A stretch of DNA of 64,000 nt from Caenimonas soli. Its GTDB lineage: Bacteria > Pseudomonadota > Gammaproteobacteria > Burkholderiales > Burkholderiaceae_C. Location of the stretch: the NCBI RefSeq assembly GCF_013155545.1, contig NZ_JABJVV010000018.1:53271-117270 (forward strand), written 5' to 3'. Below the pieces are notes generated by a model that saw only the letters and a program-made list of their open reading frames with translations, ran no database searches and was not told the DNA's origin. The position numbers were made by a program, and so were the translations under genes. The first letter of the stretch is position 1, and every line of letters begins with the position of its first letter. Below, piece after piece: positions 1-8,258 of this stretch.

Positions 1-338
1 TGAACAGGCACGGGCTGCGATACGAGAACATCAACCTGTGGGAGATTCATGAAGCGTTCGCAGCCCAGGTGCTGTCCAACGTGGCGGCTCTGGAAGAGCC
101 GGACTGGATTGAGGACCGTACGGGGATTGCAAGCGACTTCGGCCCCTTCCCCTGGGACCGAGTGAACCCCAATGGGGGTTCCTTGGCCATCGGTCACCCC
201 TTTGGAGCCACAGGGGCGAGGGACCTGAGCCAGGCGGTGAAGGAGCTCGCTGCGATGCCTAAAGGCTCCCGCGCAATCGTCAGCGTCTGTGCTGACGGTG
301 GCGAAGGCGCGGTGGCGCTCCTGGAAAGCGCCTACTGA
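1..338 (+). CDS. Thiolase (acetyl-CoA acyltransferase), C-terminal part
   Basis: This is the last 111 residues of a thiolase whose start lies left of the window; the reading frame begins at base 3. It carries the family's C-terminal landmarks: the HEAFAAQ block with the catalytic His, NPNGGSLAIGHPFGATGAR with the second His, and a C-terminal CADGGEG block holding the second active-site Cys. Family members cleave or condense 3-ketoacyl-CoA in fatty acid or aromatic acid degradation. The wording of the blocks is closest to FadI-type enzymes, but the subtype is not certain. A strong hairpin follows the stop. Confidence 0.9.
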   Translation, partial: NRHGLRYENINLWEIHEAFAAQVLSNVAALEEPDWIEDRTGIASDFGPFPWDRVNPNGGSLAIGHPFGATGARDLSQAVKELAAMPKGSRAIVSVCADGGEGAVALLESAY

Positions 339-344
339 CAAAGT

Positions 345-368
345 GCAGCCCGCCGGAAGGCGGGCTGC
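345..368 (+). terminator. Hairpin after thiolase gene
   Basis: A perfect 10-bp inverted repeat, GCAGCCCGCC with GGCGGGCTGC, surrounds a GGAA loop seven bases after the thiolase stop. No clear T-run follows, so it may be a weak or Rho-assisted terminator. Confidence 0.55.
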
Positions 369-386
369 CTCACATGATTGGTCTGA

Positions 387-986
387 ATGCTTACCCCAGA
401 CTTGTTTGGTGAACCGCAGTTTCCTGAAGGGTTCCGGTACGCGCCTGACGTTCTGTCCACTGCAGATGAGCGCCTTCTGGTGCGTCGGTTCGAAGACCTC
501 GCATTGCAGGCCTTCGAGTTCCGCGGCTACTCGGCGAACCGTCGCATCTATACCTTCGGCCACAAGTACGTCTTTGCTGGGCAAAAACCGCGCGCAGACT
601 CGAGCATTCCGGACTACCTGCGGCCGCTCACCGAGATTGCGGCTCATATCACCGGCAAGCCTACGGAGGCCTTCGAGCAAGTCATGGTGACGCAGTACCC
701 GCCCGGGGCGGGCATCGGCTGGCACCGCGACAGGCCCGTGTACGAGGACATCGTGGGCATCTCGTTTTTGGCTCCATGCCACCTGCGTCTGCGCCAGCGA
801 CAGAGTGACGGCAGTTGGGTCAGGCGAGCCGCGCCGATTGAGCCCCGATCCGCGTATCTCCTGAGCAGAGAAGTGCGCGACGAATGGCAGCACAGCATCG
901 CCGCCATGGACGAGCCGCGCTATTCCGTAACCTTGCGTACCTTCCGGCCCGGCAAGGGCGCAGAGGCGCCCGCTGCAGGCACTTGA
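387..986 (+). CDS. AlkB-family 2OG-Fe(II) dioxygenase
   Basis: A 199-residue protein of the AlkB family, which uses 2-oxoglutarate, Fe(II) and oxygen to remove alkyl groups from nucleic acids. The iron site is visible as WHRDR near residue 113 (HxD) and a distal His in EWQHSI near residue 169. The 2-oxoglutarate and substrate arginines appear in RYSVTLRTFR near the C-terminus. It is shorter than E. coli AlkB and resembles the stand-alone alpha-ketoglutarate-dependent AlkB homologues common in proteobacteria. The first ATG is used; it lies just after the hairpin that ends the thiolase gene. The natural substrate cannot be told from sequence. Confidence 0.85.
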   Translation: MLTPDLFGEPQFPEGFRYAPDVLSTADERLLVRRFEDLALQAFEFRGYSANRRIYTFGHKYVFAGQKPRADSSIPDYLRPLTEIAAHITGKPTEAFEQVMVTQYPPGAGIGWHRDRPVYEDIVGISFLAPCHLRLRQRQSDGSWVRRAAPIEPRSAYLLSREVRDEWQHSIAAMDEPRYSVTLRTFRPGKGAEAPAAGT

Positions 987-1071
987 CACCACCAGAGAGA
1001 CCGAAAGGGAACCTCTTGGGCATCGGAGCACTGGCGCGCCTCGATGAGAGCTGCAAGGGCTCAATGACATC

Positions 1072-2265
1072 TCACCCCATCCGCATGAACCGAGTGTTCT
1101 GGTGACTCAGTCCGGTCGCGGCGATGACTGCCGACGCCAAAAGGCCCGCGCTGGAGGCTCCAAGCACCCACTGGAGAGACCAAATATCAGCGGTACGCCC
1201 GAAGGCCCAGGACCCGAGCGCCTGACCGAGAGAGAACACCAGCGAATAGACCATCAAGGCCTTACCCCAGACGGGGGCAGGAAGGGTTTGCCGCGCCAAC
1301 ACCGCCATCGACGCGGGAGCGATGAACATCGAGGCTCCCATTGCCGCGGCCGAGAGATAGACCACGGGCAGCTCCGCGCCGGCGACGACTGGTAGTGCCA
1401 CCGCGGCTGCGCAAATGATGATGCAGAGCGCAAGGGAGTTGGATGCCTGCCATCGCCCTAAAGGGCGCTCCCAAATCCAGGCCGAGGCGAAGACCCCAGC
1501 TCCCATGAGCATCCACATCCCAGCGCCGTGGTACCACGGCAGATGCTGCGCCCGTGTCCACGCGAAAACAAAGAACACATACCCGGTGTGGGCCGCTGCG
1601 AATCCCGCGTAGCCGAGAAGGACGCGCCAAGAAGAATCCAGGCCTAGCGAGCCGCTCCCCTCGGAGGCGCTCTGAGCCCTGCTGACCGGGCTGTGCCCGA
1701 TGCTCAAAGGCAGGACGACGAGCACCGTGCAGAGAACCCCTAAGACCAGCCAGGCCAGTGCCCATCCAGAGGCGCCACGCCACTGCAGCAGTGCCGGAAC
1801 GACCGCGCCTGTCATGACCATTCCTAGGCCAGCGCCCCCGAAAAAGAGGCCGGTCGCAGCGCCTTTGCGCCGTGCATCGTTCGCGTAAATCTGCGACACC
1901 AGCACGCCACCGGTCGAGAAGGACCATGCGGTTCCCATGCCTGAGAGAAGGCGCAGGATGACCAGCCAGGCAAAGTCGCTACTGACGGCCATCAGGGGGA
2001 GAGTCGCGACTGTCAACAGCAGCCCAACACGAAAGAGCCTACCGCTACTCGCCCACCGCAGGAGCACGAAGCCGGATGTGGTTCCAAGGATGTAGCCCAG
2101 TGCGTTGGCGGTGTTTATCCATGATGCTTGTTCGTATCCCCAGTGCAGGTCTGCTTGCATGGCCGGCATCACCAGCGCGTAGCCGAAGCGCGTAACTCCG
2201 TGCCCAATTGCCACAGCGAGGCCAAGCCACAGCGCCGCTCGAAGAGATGTCGCCTGCTCGGTCAT
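1072..2265 (-). CDS. MFS transporter, YbfB/YjiJ-like
   Basis: A 397-residue hydrophobic protein with about 12 predicted membrane segments. An N-terminal conserved stretch (GLAVAIGHGVTRFGYALVMP) is typical of the YbfB/YjiJ branch of the major facilitator superfamily, whose substrates are largely unknown. The ATG overlaps the stop of the upstream DUF1993 gene (ATGA), so the two are translationally coupled. No substrate can be assigned. Confidence 0.85.
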   Translation of the reverse strand: MTEQATSLRAALWLGLAVAIGHGVTRFGYALVMPAMQADLHWGYEQASWINTANALGYILGTTSGFVLLRWASSGRLFRVGLLLTVATLPLMAVSSDFAWLVILRLLSGMGTAWSFSTGGVLVSQIYANDARRKGAATGLFFGGAGLGMVMTGAVVPALLQWRGASGWALAWLVLGVLCTVLVVLPLSIGHSPVSRAQSASEGSGSLGLDSSWRVLLGYAGFAAAHTGYVFFVFAWTRAQHLPWYHGAGMWMLMGAGVFASAWIWERPLGRWQASNSLALCIIICAAAVALPVVAGAELPVVYLSAAAMGASMFIAPASMAVLARQTLPAPVWGKALMVYSLVFSLGQALGSWAFGRTADIWSLQWVLGASSAGLLASAVIAATGLSHQNTRFMRMG

Positions 2266-2771
2266 GCTTTGTCCACGAAGTTGACGGGACCGAGGAAGTC
2301 CATCTTGCCGACGTTAACTCCCTTGTGGCGCAGGATTGCGTACGCCATGGAGACGTGGAAGTACACGTTCGGAAGGACGATTTGCAGCAGGTAGTCCGGC
2401 CCGACCAGTACCTTGCCCGGCGCCCAGGAGAGGCTCACTTGTTGCCAGGTGGCGTCTGCGTATTGAGCGGGCTGCACGCTTTCCGCGAACGCCACGGTCT
2501 TTCGAATTCGGCTGCGAACATCCTCCAGCGTCTGCTCGGTGTCCTCGTGCCGCGGAGGCTTCTGGCCAGAGAGCCAGGCCGCTCCGGCCTTGGTGTAGTC
2601 ACACGCGCTTTGGACTTGGTAGATGAAGTCACGCATGTCCGGGGCGAGCTGCGCGTGCATCAGCACGCCCACGTCGAGGTCCTGAGCCTGGGCGTGAGCT
2701 TGCGCCTTATCGAGCCAGCGCTCCATGTTCTTTAAAGCTTGCGAAATCTGCGCTATTGCTTGGTGGTACAT
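2262..2771 (-). CDS. DUF1993 family protein
   Basis: A 169-residue protein that matches the DUF1993 family along its length: an N-terminal helix with paired Lys/Asp, the DMRDFIYQVQ segment, and the C-terminal PNVYFHVSMAYAILRHKGV block. The family has a DinB-like helical-bundle look and no established function; His residues in the C-terminal half could bind metal. It is the first gene of a two-gene unit with the MFS transporter, and its stop overlaps that gene's start. Confidence 0.8.
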   Translation of the reverse strand: MYHQAIAQISQALKNMERWLDKAQAHAQAQDLDVGVLMHAQLAPDMRDFIYQVQSACDYTKAGAAWLSGQKPPRHEDTEQTLEDVRSRIRKTVAFAESVQPAQYADATWQQVSLSWAPGKVLVGPDYLLQIVLPNVYFHVSMAYAILRHKGVNVGKMDFLGPVNFVDKA

Positions 2772-2792
2772 AAATGCTCTTCTCGATAAGAC

Positions 2793-3566
2793 TCAGGCGG
2801 CATCGTGGAAGACGATGCCTAGGGTGTGGCGTTTGCCGGAGCGCAGATGATTCACTCCATGGCGCATCTTCACCTGGTAATCGCCATGTGAGCCGCGGAC
2901 GGGACGGTTGTTGGACGTGATGACCACAGCATCGCCCTTGTGCAGAGGTTCGACGACTATCCCGCGGGTTTGCATGCGGGGCCGCTGCTCGGACAAAAGC
3001 AGCTGTCCGCCTTCGAAGTCCTGGTCGGGCTCGTCAAGAAGGACGATGACCTGCAGAGGAAAGACCTGCTCGCCGTGGATGTCCTGATGCAGAGCGTTGT
3101 AGTCGCCCGGACCATACGCCAACAGCGCCATCGTTGACTTGTCCTGGCCGGCCTGCCGCAGCTCCTTGAGGTACTTGGCGTGGTCCCTCGGGTATCGGGT
3201 CTCGCGTCCGAGCCGCTCCATCCAGCCATTGGCGATATCAGCGACGTGTGGGTAGAAACTGCGGCGAAGTTCGTTGATGAGGGGCGGCAGAGGATAGTCA
3301 AAGTACTTGTACTGACCTCGCCCGAAACCGTGTCGCTCCATGATGATGCGGTTCCTGAAGCGCTCTTCTTCAGAGAACATGGCCGCTATGGAGTCAGCCC
3401 CCGACGGGGTGAGTATGCCTGGGAGGATGGCCCAACCCTCCTCATTCACGATGCGCGACAACTCGGCCCAATCAAGCGCCTCGATACGCTCCGTGACGAC
3501 CCGGGAGCGGGCTTTCGCTTGCGGCTTCTTTATCGCTTGCGGCTTCTTCAACACTGCGCTTGACAT
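2793..3566 (-). CDS. 2OG-Fe(II) oxygenase (PF09859-type)
   Basis: A 257-residue 2-oxoglutarate/Fe(II) oxygenase. The metal motif is ALHQDIHGE (HxD), the distal His lies in VRGSHGDY or in the MRHGVNHL region, and a C-terminal Arg-rich stretch (SGKRHTLGIVFHDA) would bind the co-substrate. The reading frame is open further upstream, but the ATG at 3566 follows an AAGGAG ribosome site at good spacing, giving an N-terminus with a repeated KKPQA motif. It lies 38 bases downstream of egtD in the same direction, so it may be co-transcribed with ergothioneine biosynthesis. Its substrate is unknown. Confidence 0.8.
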   Translation of the reverse strand: MSSAVLKKPQAIKKPQAKARSRVVTERIEALDWAELSRIVNEEGWAILPGILTPSGADSIAAMFSEEERFRNRIIMERHGFGRGQYKYFDYPLPPLINELRRSFYPHVADIANGWMERLGRETRYPRDHAKYLKELRQAGQDKSTMALLAYGPGDYNALHQDIHGEQVFPLQVIVLLDEPDQDFEGGQLLLSEQRPRMQTRGIVVEPLHKGDAVVITSNNRPVRGSHGDYQVKMRHGVNHLRSGKRHTLGIVFHDAA

Positions 3567-3604
3567 CTGTGTCTCCTTGGTTGGTGCGAACTGCGCTGAC
3601 CTGC

Positions 3605-4564
3605 TTACGGAGCAATCAGCCAGTGCACGCTGAACAACTTGCGGTCGTCGGTCCAAACTGTGTGCGGCCGGAACCCTGCTATTGCGGCCAACCCTCGCAA
3701 TCCTTCGATGGAAAACTTGTACGAGTTCTCTGTGTGCAGACTAAATCCCTCGGCGACCTCAAAGGTGATGCCTCCAAGATGAACTCGTTGGTCACGGCGG
3801 CTGATGAGATGCATTTCGACCCGGCTGTGAGCTGGATTGAAGAACGCGCTGTGCCACCACTCGGAGAGCTCGAAATCTGCGCCTAGCTCGCGATTGGCGC
3901 GCGCCAGCAGGTTCTTGTTGAAGTCCGCGGTGACGCCCTTTGCGTCGTTGTATGCCGCATCCAGGACTGACGGGTCCTTCAGGAGGTCCGCGCCAATCAG
4001 CAGCCCTCCACCACGTAGCATCTGAGCAGCCCGGCGCAGGAACTCCAGGGCTTCGCTCGGGGTGAAGTTCCCAATGGTCGACCCCGGGAAGAACCCGATT
4101 CGGCGAGCGCCCCAAGCCACTGGTGGCAGGTCGATGGAACCGGTGTAGTCACCGGCGACAGGGGCTACCTCCAACCAAGGGAACTCGGCCCTCAGGCTAG
4201 CGGCGGCTCGATGGAGATGGTCGACCGAGATGTCGACGGGCAGGTAGCGCCGGGGCCGCATGTCGTTCAGGAGAAGGCGCACTTTACTCAGCGAGCCTGC
4301 TCCGAACTCAATCAGCTCCGTGCCTGGCCCCGTCACTTCAGCTATTTCAGCTGCGTGCTCCGACAGAATCCCCCACTCGGTGCGAGTAGGGTAGTACTCG
4401 GGAAGGTCACAGATTCGGTCGAAGAGGCGCGAACCCTGCGCGTCGTAGAAGTACTTCGGCGAAATGGCATGAGGCGGCTTGGAAAGCGCGAGCTGCAGGT
4501 CGCGCAGCAATTCGCTTCCGCCCTGTGTGTCGGCGCCAGTGCCCGTGGGGCCTAGGTTTCTCAT
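3605..4564 (-). CDS. egtD: L-histidine N-alpha-methyltransferase EgtD
   Basis: A 319-residue SAM-dependent methyltransferase that trimethylates histidine to hercynine in ergothioneine biosynthesis. Diagnostic blocks are SPKYFYDAQGSRLFDRIC with PEYYPTRTE near the N-terminus, the SAM loop ELIEFGAGSLSKVRLLL, FFPGSTIGNF, and the histidine-binding region FNPAHSRVEMHL. The ATG at 4564 overlaps the egtB stop (ATGA), which fixes the start although the frame is open for another 159 codons upstream. The egtB-egtD pair is the usual minimal bacterial ergothioneine unit. Confidence 0.95.
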   Translation of the reverse strand: MRNLGPTGTGADTQGGSELLRDLQLALSKPPHAISPKYFYDAQGSRLFDRICDLPEYYPTRTEWGILSEHAAEIAEVTGPGTELIEFGAGSLSKVRLLLNDMRPRRYLPVDISVDHLHRAAASLRAEFPWLEVAPVAGDYTGSIDLPPVAWGARRIGFFPGSTIGNFTPSEALEFLRRAAQMLRGGGLLIGADLLKDPSVLDAAYNDAKGVTADFNKNLLARANRELGADFELSEWWHSAFFNPAHSRVEMHLISRRDQRVHLGGITFEVAEGFSLHTENSYKFSIEGLRGLAAIAGFRPHTVWTDDRKLFSVHWLIAP

Positions 4565-5811
4565 GCCAGGTCCCTTGCCAGGCGTACGCCGCTGAATTGC
4601 CAGCGCGCGGTCGGCGGGAAGAAGTTGCGGTAGGTCCGGCGCGTGTGCCCAGTCGGCGTGAATTCGCTTCCGCCGCGCAGCACCATTTGGCCCACCATGA
4701 ACTTGCCGTTGTATTCCGCAACGGCGCCGGCGAGTGGCTTGAACCTGGGGTAGGGGTCGTATGAGGACCGCGTCCATTGCCACACCACTCCGGTGACGGC
4801 GACGGCATCCTTGGCAGCCGACATCACCTCCCATTCTGCCTCTGTCGGCAGCCTCGCACCTGCCCATTGCGCGTATGCAGCCGCCTCGTAGAAGCTCAGT
4901 TGACTCACCGGCGCGTTCGAGTCGAAGGGTTGAACGCCTGTGGCGCCGAAGGTCTGCCAGTGCTGCGCCGGAGCACGTGGGTCTCCAGGCGCAATCCAGT
5001 ACAGGGGGTGAGTCCAGCCGTGGTTTTGCACTTGGGCCCAACCCTCGGAGAGCCAGAGGGCGGGGTTTCGATAGCCGCCGTCGTCGATGAACTGCATGAA
5101 CTCTGCGTTCGTGACCAGACGGTTGGCGATTTCGAAGGGTTCCAGCCAGACCCGATGTCGCGGGGTCTCGTTGTCAAAGCTGAAGCCCTCTCCAGAGTGG
5201 CCAATCTCCGCCATGCCTCGTTCGTGCTGCAGCCATTCCACGGGAGAAGCTTCAGCGGCCGGCTCGTGTGTGGCGTTTGGGTGCCAGGCAGGTAGGGTTG
5301 GATTGAGCGAGAACGCATGCAGGATGTCGGTCGCAATCAGCTCCTGATGCTGCTGCTCGTGGTGCAGCCCAAGCTCAATGAGCGGCGCTGCAGCAGCCCA
5401 TGCTTCTTCTCCTGCCGTCGAGATGAATGCCAGCATGGCTTTGTCGACGTACTGTCGATAGGCCCATACCCCGCTTACGGGCGGGCGCGAGAGCAGGCCG
5501 CGTTGAGGCCTCGGATGGCGCGGGCCTAGCGACTCGTAGTACGAGTTGAACAGGAAGGAGAACTCCGCATTGAACGCGCGATGCGCAGTTACGTGCGGCT
5601 GCAGCACGACGGCTTCGAAAAACCAGGTCGTGTGGGCCAGGTGCCACTTGGTCGGGCTCGCATCGGGCATCGACTGGAGCCCTTGGTCCTCAGGAGTGAG
5701 GCCGGCTACGAGCTCTGCGGAGTGGCTTCGGGTACGCCCGTATGCAGACCAAACCTGCGCGCGGTCCGCGCGAAGGAGAGGCGAGATACCGGCGACCAGT
5801 GAGTTGGACAC
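4561..5811 (-). CDS. egtB: Ergothioneine biosynthesis sulfoxide synthase EgtB
   Basis: A 416-residue non-haem iron enzyme that joins a sulfur donor (cysteine or gamma-glutamylcysteine) to hercynine using oxygen. It has an N-terminal DinB-like domain with HLAHTTWFFE and the iron-binding HHEQQHQE motif (HX3HXE), followed by a formylglycine-generating-enzyme-like domain ending in GGSEFTPTGHTRRTYRNFF and SGVRLARD. It begins the egtB-egtD operon. No egtC or egtE homologue is seen nearby, so the sulfoxide lyase step must be encoded elsewhere. Confidence 0.95.
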   Translation of the reverse strand: MSNSLVAGISPLLRADRAQVWSAYGRTRSHSAELVAGLTPEDQGLQSMPDASPTKWHLAHTTWFFEAVVLQPHVTAHRAFNAEFSFLFNSYYESLGPRHPRPQRGLLSRPPVSGVWAYRQYVDKAMLAFISTAGEEAWAAAAPLIELGLHHEQQHQELIATDILHAFSLNPTLPAWHPNATHEPAAEASPVEWLQHERGMAEIGHSGEGFSFDNETPRHRVWLEPFEIANRLVTNAEFMQFIDDGGYRNPALWLSEGWAQVQNHGWTHPLYWIAPGDPRAPAQHWQTFGATGVQPFDSNAPVSQLSFYEAAAYAQWAGARLPTEAEWEVMSAAKDAVAVTGVVWQWTRSSYDPYPRFKPLAGAVAEYNGKFMVGQMVLRGGSEFTPTGHTRRTYRNFFPPTARWQFSGVRLARDLA

Positions 5812-5884
5812 GTTCTAAATCCTTCGAGGGTGCCTGACTGCGGGAGTCGGCTAGAGCCGCACGGAGGGCGGCTGCCTCACCCGC

Positions 5885-5904
5885 CCGTCCTTTTCTGCGG
5901 ACGG
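5885..5904 (-). terminator. Possible hairpin between PEP-mutase-like gene and egtB
   Basis: A 6-bp stem, CCGTCC with GGACGG, encloses an 8-base loop about 30 bases beyond the stop of the 5,934-6,737 gene. Read on the minus strand it could end that transcript before egtB starts. The stem is short and the call is weak. Confidence 0.3.
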
Positions 5905-5933
5905 CCAGGTGGTTGCGGCTGCATCCATCCAGT

Positions 5934-6737
5934 TCAGCCGAACAGGCTCTGCATGTCGGGGGAGGGCAGCTCCGAGCGTCCCAGCTTGCCTTCTTCAAGG
6001 AACTGCTCCGTCAGCGCTTGCGTATGGGCCCAAACGCGGCCGGAAATCGCTGCGCCGGCACTGAGACGGCGGACACCGGCGGCCGCGAGCTTGTCGTGGG
6101 CCGGCAGCCCGCCCCAGGCCATGACGTTCAGCGGAAGCTTGGTAGCACCGGAAATGTCGCGCATCTCAGGCAGGGCCGTGATGCCCGGGACGAAGAGCCC
6201 GTCAGTGCCCGCCTTCTCGTAGAGCTTCGCGCGGCGGAGGACTTCAGCGACCTCTTCGCCCTCGGGCGCCAGACCAGCCAGGTACACGTCGGTGCGAGCG
6301 TTCACGAAGATATCCAGGCCAGCGTGCGACAGCGCGGACTTGACCGCTTCGATTTTCTTGGCCAGCAGCTCGGCCGGTTCCTCGCCGTCCTCCAGGTTCA
6401 CCCCGACCACGCCGACTTCAGCCAGGCGGACCACCAGTTCGCCCACTTCTTTGGGCTTGGAGGAATAGCCGCCCTCGATGTCGATGGTCACCGGCACCTT
6501 CACGGCGCGCGTGATGTTCTGGCTGATGGCGACCACCAGGTCCGGCGGCATGTTGTTGCCGTCGGCGTAGCCAGCCGCCCAGGCCATCCCGGCGCTGGTG
6601 GTGGCGACGGCCTTGGCGCCCAGGCTCTCGGATAGGCGGGCGCTACCGGCATCCCAGGCGTTCGCCAGGAGCAGCAGCCCGCTCTCGTGCATTGCACGGA
6701 AGGCGTTGAGTTTGGTCTTGTTCGAGGTCTTGGACAT
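5934..6737 (-). CDS. Isocitrate lyase/PEP mutase superfamily protein
   Basis: A 267-residue TIM-barrel protein of the PEP mutase/isocitrate lyase superfamily. Visible landmarks are LLLANAWDAGSARLSESLG at the start, the metal-binding VTIDIEGGYS and VGVNLEDG segments, and FVNARTDVYLAG. The family cleaves or rearranges C-C or C-P bonds of small carboxylates; the substrate is unknown here. The ATG at 6737 follows GAAGGAG at good spacing. It is divergent from the hxlR regulator, and three HxlR-type palindromes lie between them, so it is a likely target of that regulator. A second, longer superfamily member lies at 15,277. Confidence 0.85.
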   Translation of the reverse strand: MSKTSNKTKLNAFRAMHESGLLLLANAWDAGSARLSESLGAKAVATTSAGMAWAAGYADGNNMPPDLVVAISQNITRAVKVPVTIDIEGGYSSKPKEVGELVVRLAEVGVVGVNLEDGEEPAELLAKKIEAVKSALSHAGLDIFVNARTDVYLAGLAPEGEEVAEVLRRAKLYEKAGTDGLFVPGITALPEMRDISGATKLPLNVMAWGGLPAHDKLAAAGVRRLSAGAAISGRVWAHTQALTEQFLEEGKLGRSELPSPDMQSLFG

Positions 6738-6814
6738 GGCAATCTCCTTCAGGTTTCATGAGTGAGCGGTCCGCAGCATCCCAGTCCTTAGACCGTCTCT
6801 TGCGCAACCGAAAT

Positions 6815-6836
6815 CAGTTGCTTGAAGAAACTGTAG
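6815..6836. promoter_or_regulatory. HxlR-type palindrome, site 1
   Basis: This imperfect palindrome of the form CAGTTGC-TTGA-AG-AAACTGTAG lies between the divergent PEP-mutase-like and hxlR genes. It is one of six related sites in the window, three here and three upstream of maoC at 17,087. It is a predicted binding site for the neighbouring HxlR protein. Confidence 0.6.
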
Positions 6837-6843
6837 CCGCATA

Positions 6844-6860
6844 AGTTGCATGACGCAACT
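6844..6860. promoter_or_regulatory. HxlR-type palindrome, site 2
   Basis: This is the most symmetric of the six sites: AGTTGC, five bases, GCAACT. It lies midway between the PEP-mutase-like gene and hxlR. Confidence 0.6.
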
Positions 6861-6908
6861 GACATTGAGTATCCGAGTGTTACGCTCTGGTTTCCGTGAC
6901 CGGCCGTT

Positions 6909-6931
6909 CAGGTTGCATGAAGAAACTGTAG
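6909..6931. promoter_or_regulatory. HxlR-type palindrome, site 3
   Basis: A copy of the form CAGGTTGCATGA-AGAAACTGTAG that ends 16 bases before the hxlR start codon. Its place over the leader of hxlR suggests autoregulation. Confidence 0.6.
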
Positions 6932-6947
6932 ATGGTAGAGTTTCATC

Positions 6948-7448
6948 ATGGAACGCAAACGATTCGTGGACATGGAGTGCAGCGTCGCCCGCTCCCTGGA
7001 GGAGGTCGGCGAGTGGTGGAGCTTGCTCATCGTGCGGGAGTGCCTGCTGGGCTCGACCCGTTTCGATGAGTTCCAGAGTAACCTGGGCATCGCCAGAAAC
7101 GTGCTGACCACGCGTCTGGAGCGACTGCAAGAGCTGGAAATCCTGGAGCGATTTCCGCTGGAGGAGCGCGCGAACACCTTCGGCTACCGCCTTACCCCCA
7201 AGGGCCTGGAGCTGTACCCGGTCTTGGTGGCGCTGATGCAGTGGGGCGACAAATGGACTGCACCGTCCGGCAAGCCTCCAATCAAGCTGGTGGACAACAG
7301 CTCCGGCCAGCCAATTGAGCCGTTGGTGGTTCGCGCCAAGGGCGGGCGAAACCTCGCCTACAACCAGGTTCGCTACGAACCGGGCCCGGGTGCGAGCGCG
7401 GCTACTCGTGAACTGGTGAAAAGACGGAACGAACGAGTCCTGGGCTAG
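6948..7448 (+). CDS. HxlR family transcriptional regulator
   Basis: A 166-residue winged-helix regulator of the HxlR family. The conserved opening DMECSVARSLEEVGEWWSLL (residues 6-25) matches the family's Cys-containing N-terminus, and the recognition region (FDEFQSNLGIARNVLTTRL) is intact. A C-terminal extension of about 60 residues goes beyond the usual 100-120. HxlR proteins act as dimers, often sensing aldehydes, quinones or oxidants. Three palindromes directly upstream suggest autoregulation and control of the divergent PEP-mutase-like gene. Confidence 0.88.
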   Translation: MERKRFVDMECSVARSLEEVGEWWSLLIVRECLLGSTRFDEFQSNLGIARNVLTTRLERLQELEILERFPLEERANTFGYRLTPKGLELYPVLVALMQWGDKWTAPSGKPPIKLVDNSSGQPIEPLVVRAKGGRNLAYNQVRYEPGPGASAATRELVKRRNERVLG

Positions 7449-7468
7449 CACGCGCGCTTTGCTCACGG

Positions 7469-7579
7469 TTACTCTGCGTCCTTGCCGCCCGGGAGCGCCC
7501 CCGCCAGCCAGCAGACCCACTTCGCGGGGAAATAGATGTCGTCGTCCCTCGTGACGGGAGTTGCAGAGGCGCTCTTCAT
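7469..7579 (-). CDS. Possible 36-residue protein
   Basis: A short frame from ATG at 7579 to TAA at 7469 encodes a 36-residue peptide beginning MKSASATPVTRDDDIYFPAK and containing a WVCWLAGALPGG segment. An AAAGGA motif lies about eight bases before the ATG. It lies downstream of the DsbA-like gene on the same strand and fills most of an otherwise empty gap. No family is recognised. The ribosome site is the only direct support beyond the open frame. Confidence 0.35.
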   Translation of the reverse strand: MKSASATPVTRDDDIYFPAKWVCWLAGALPGGKDAE

Positions 7580-7665
7580 TGCTCAGTCCTTTTTGTAAAG
7601 GAGTAGGAAGGTGGGGCGGAGGGGACGGAAGTTCTGGGCTGGTATCCGTGGTGGCTATCGACGAT

Positions 7666-8232
7666 TCATCGCTGATAAGGGACGCTGGCGAGCACTCCGC
7701 GCTCAGGCGCAGGCGTGTTGAGGTTCGCCAGCCCTGCACGCACTGCGTCTCGCAGGTGGCGCAAACCGAATGAGGTGTCGATGCGGGTCCCATTCAGGAA
7801 GAACCCGGGCGTGCCCCGCACGCCACGTGAGAGGGCCGTCTCGATGTCTTGCGCCACGCGAGCTTCATGGACGCGCAGCTCAAGGTCCTGGTTGAATCGG
7901 GGAAGGTCCAGGCCCAAACGCTGCGCGAACCCGACCAGAACCTTGCCATTGAGCTCACCCGTTCGGGTGTAGACCAGGTCGTGGAACTGCCAGAACTTGC
8001 CTTGAGCGGCTGCGGACTCTGCGGCTTCCGCCGTCATCTGGCTGTTTGGGTGTGTGCCTGGGTCGGGGTAGTGTCGATAGATGAACTGGACAAGCCTGTC
8101 GTGGCCATCAAGGAGGGCCCGAAGCACGGGGTAGGCATGCTTGCAGTACGGACACTCGAAGTCTCCGTACTCCTCCAAAACCAGAGGCGCATCTCCGGAA
8201 CCTTTGGCGTGCTCTTCAGGGCTTGTAGGCAT
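7666..8232 (-). CDS. DsbA family thioredoxin-fold protein
   Basis: A 188-residue thioredoxin-fold protein with the redox motif CPYC in the setting EYGDFECPYCKHAYPV near residue 30. It also has RHYPDPGTHPNSQ and a cis-proline loop in VRGTPGFFLNG. There is no signal peptide, so it should be cytoplasmic, unlike classical DsbA. This form resembles the stand-alone DsbA-like domain sometimes fused to NhaA antiporters. It lies 26 bases downstream of the lipoamide dehydrogenase gene in the same direction. Confidence 0.85.
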   Translation of the reverse strand: MPTSPEEHAKGSGDAPLVLEEYGDFECPYCKHAYPVLRALLDGHDRLVQFIYRHYPDPGTHPNSQMTAEAAESAAAQGKFWQFHDLVYTRTGELNGKVLVGFAQRLGLDLPRFNQDLELRVHEARVAQDIETALSRGVRGTPGFFLNGTRIDTSFGLRHLRDAVRAGLANLNTPAPERGVLASVPYQR

Positions 8233-8258
8233 GATTTGGGCTCGAGAGTGGGAAATGG

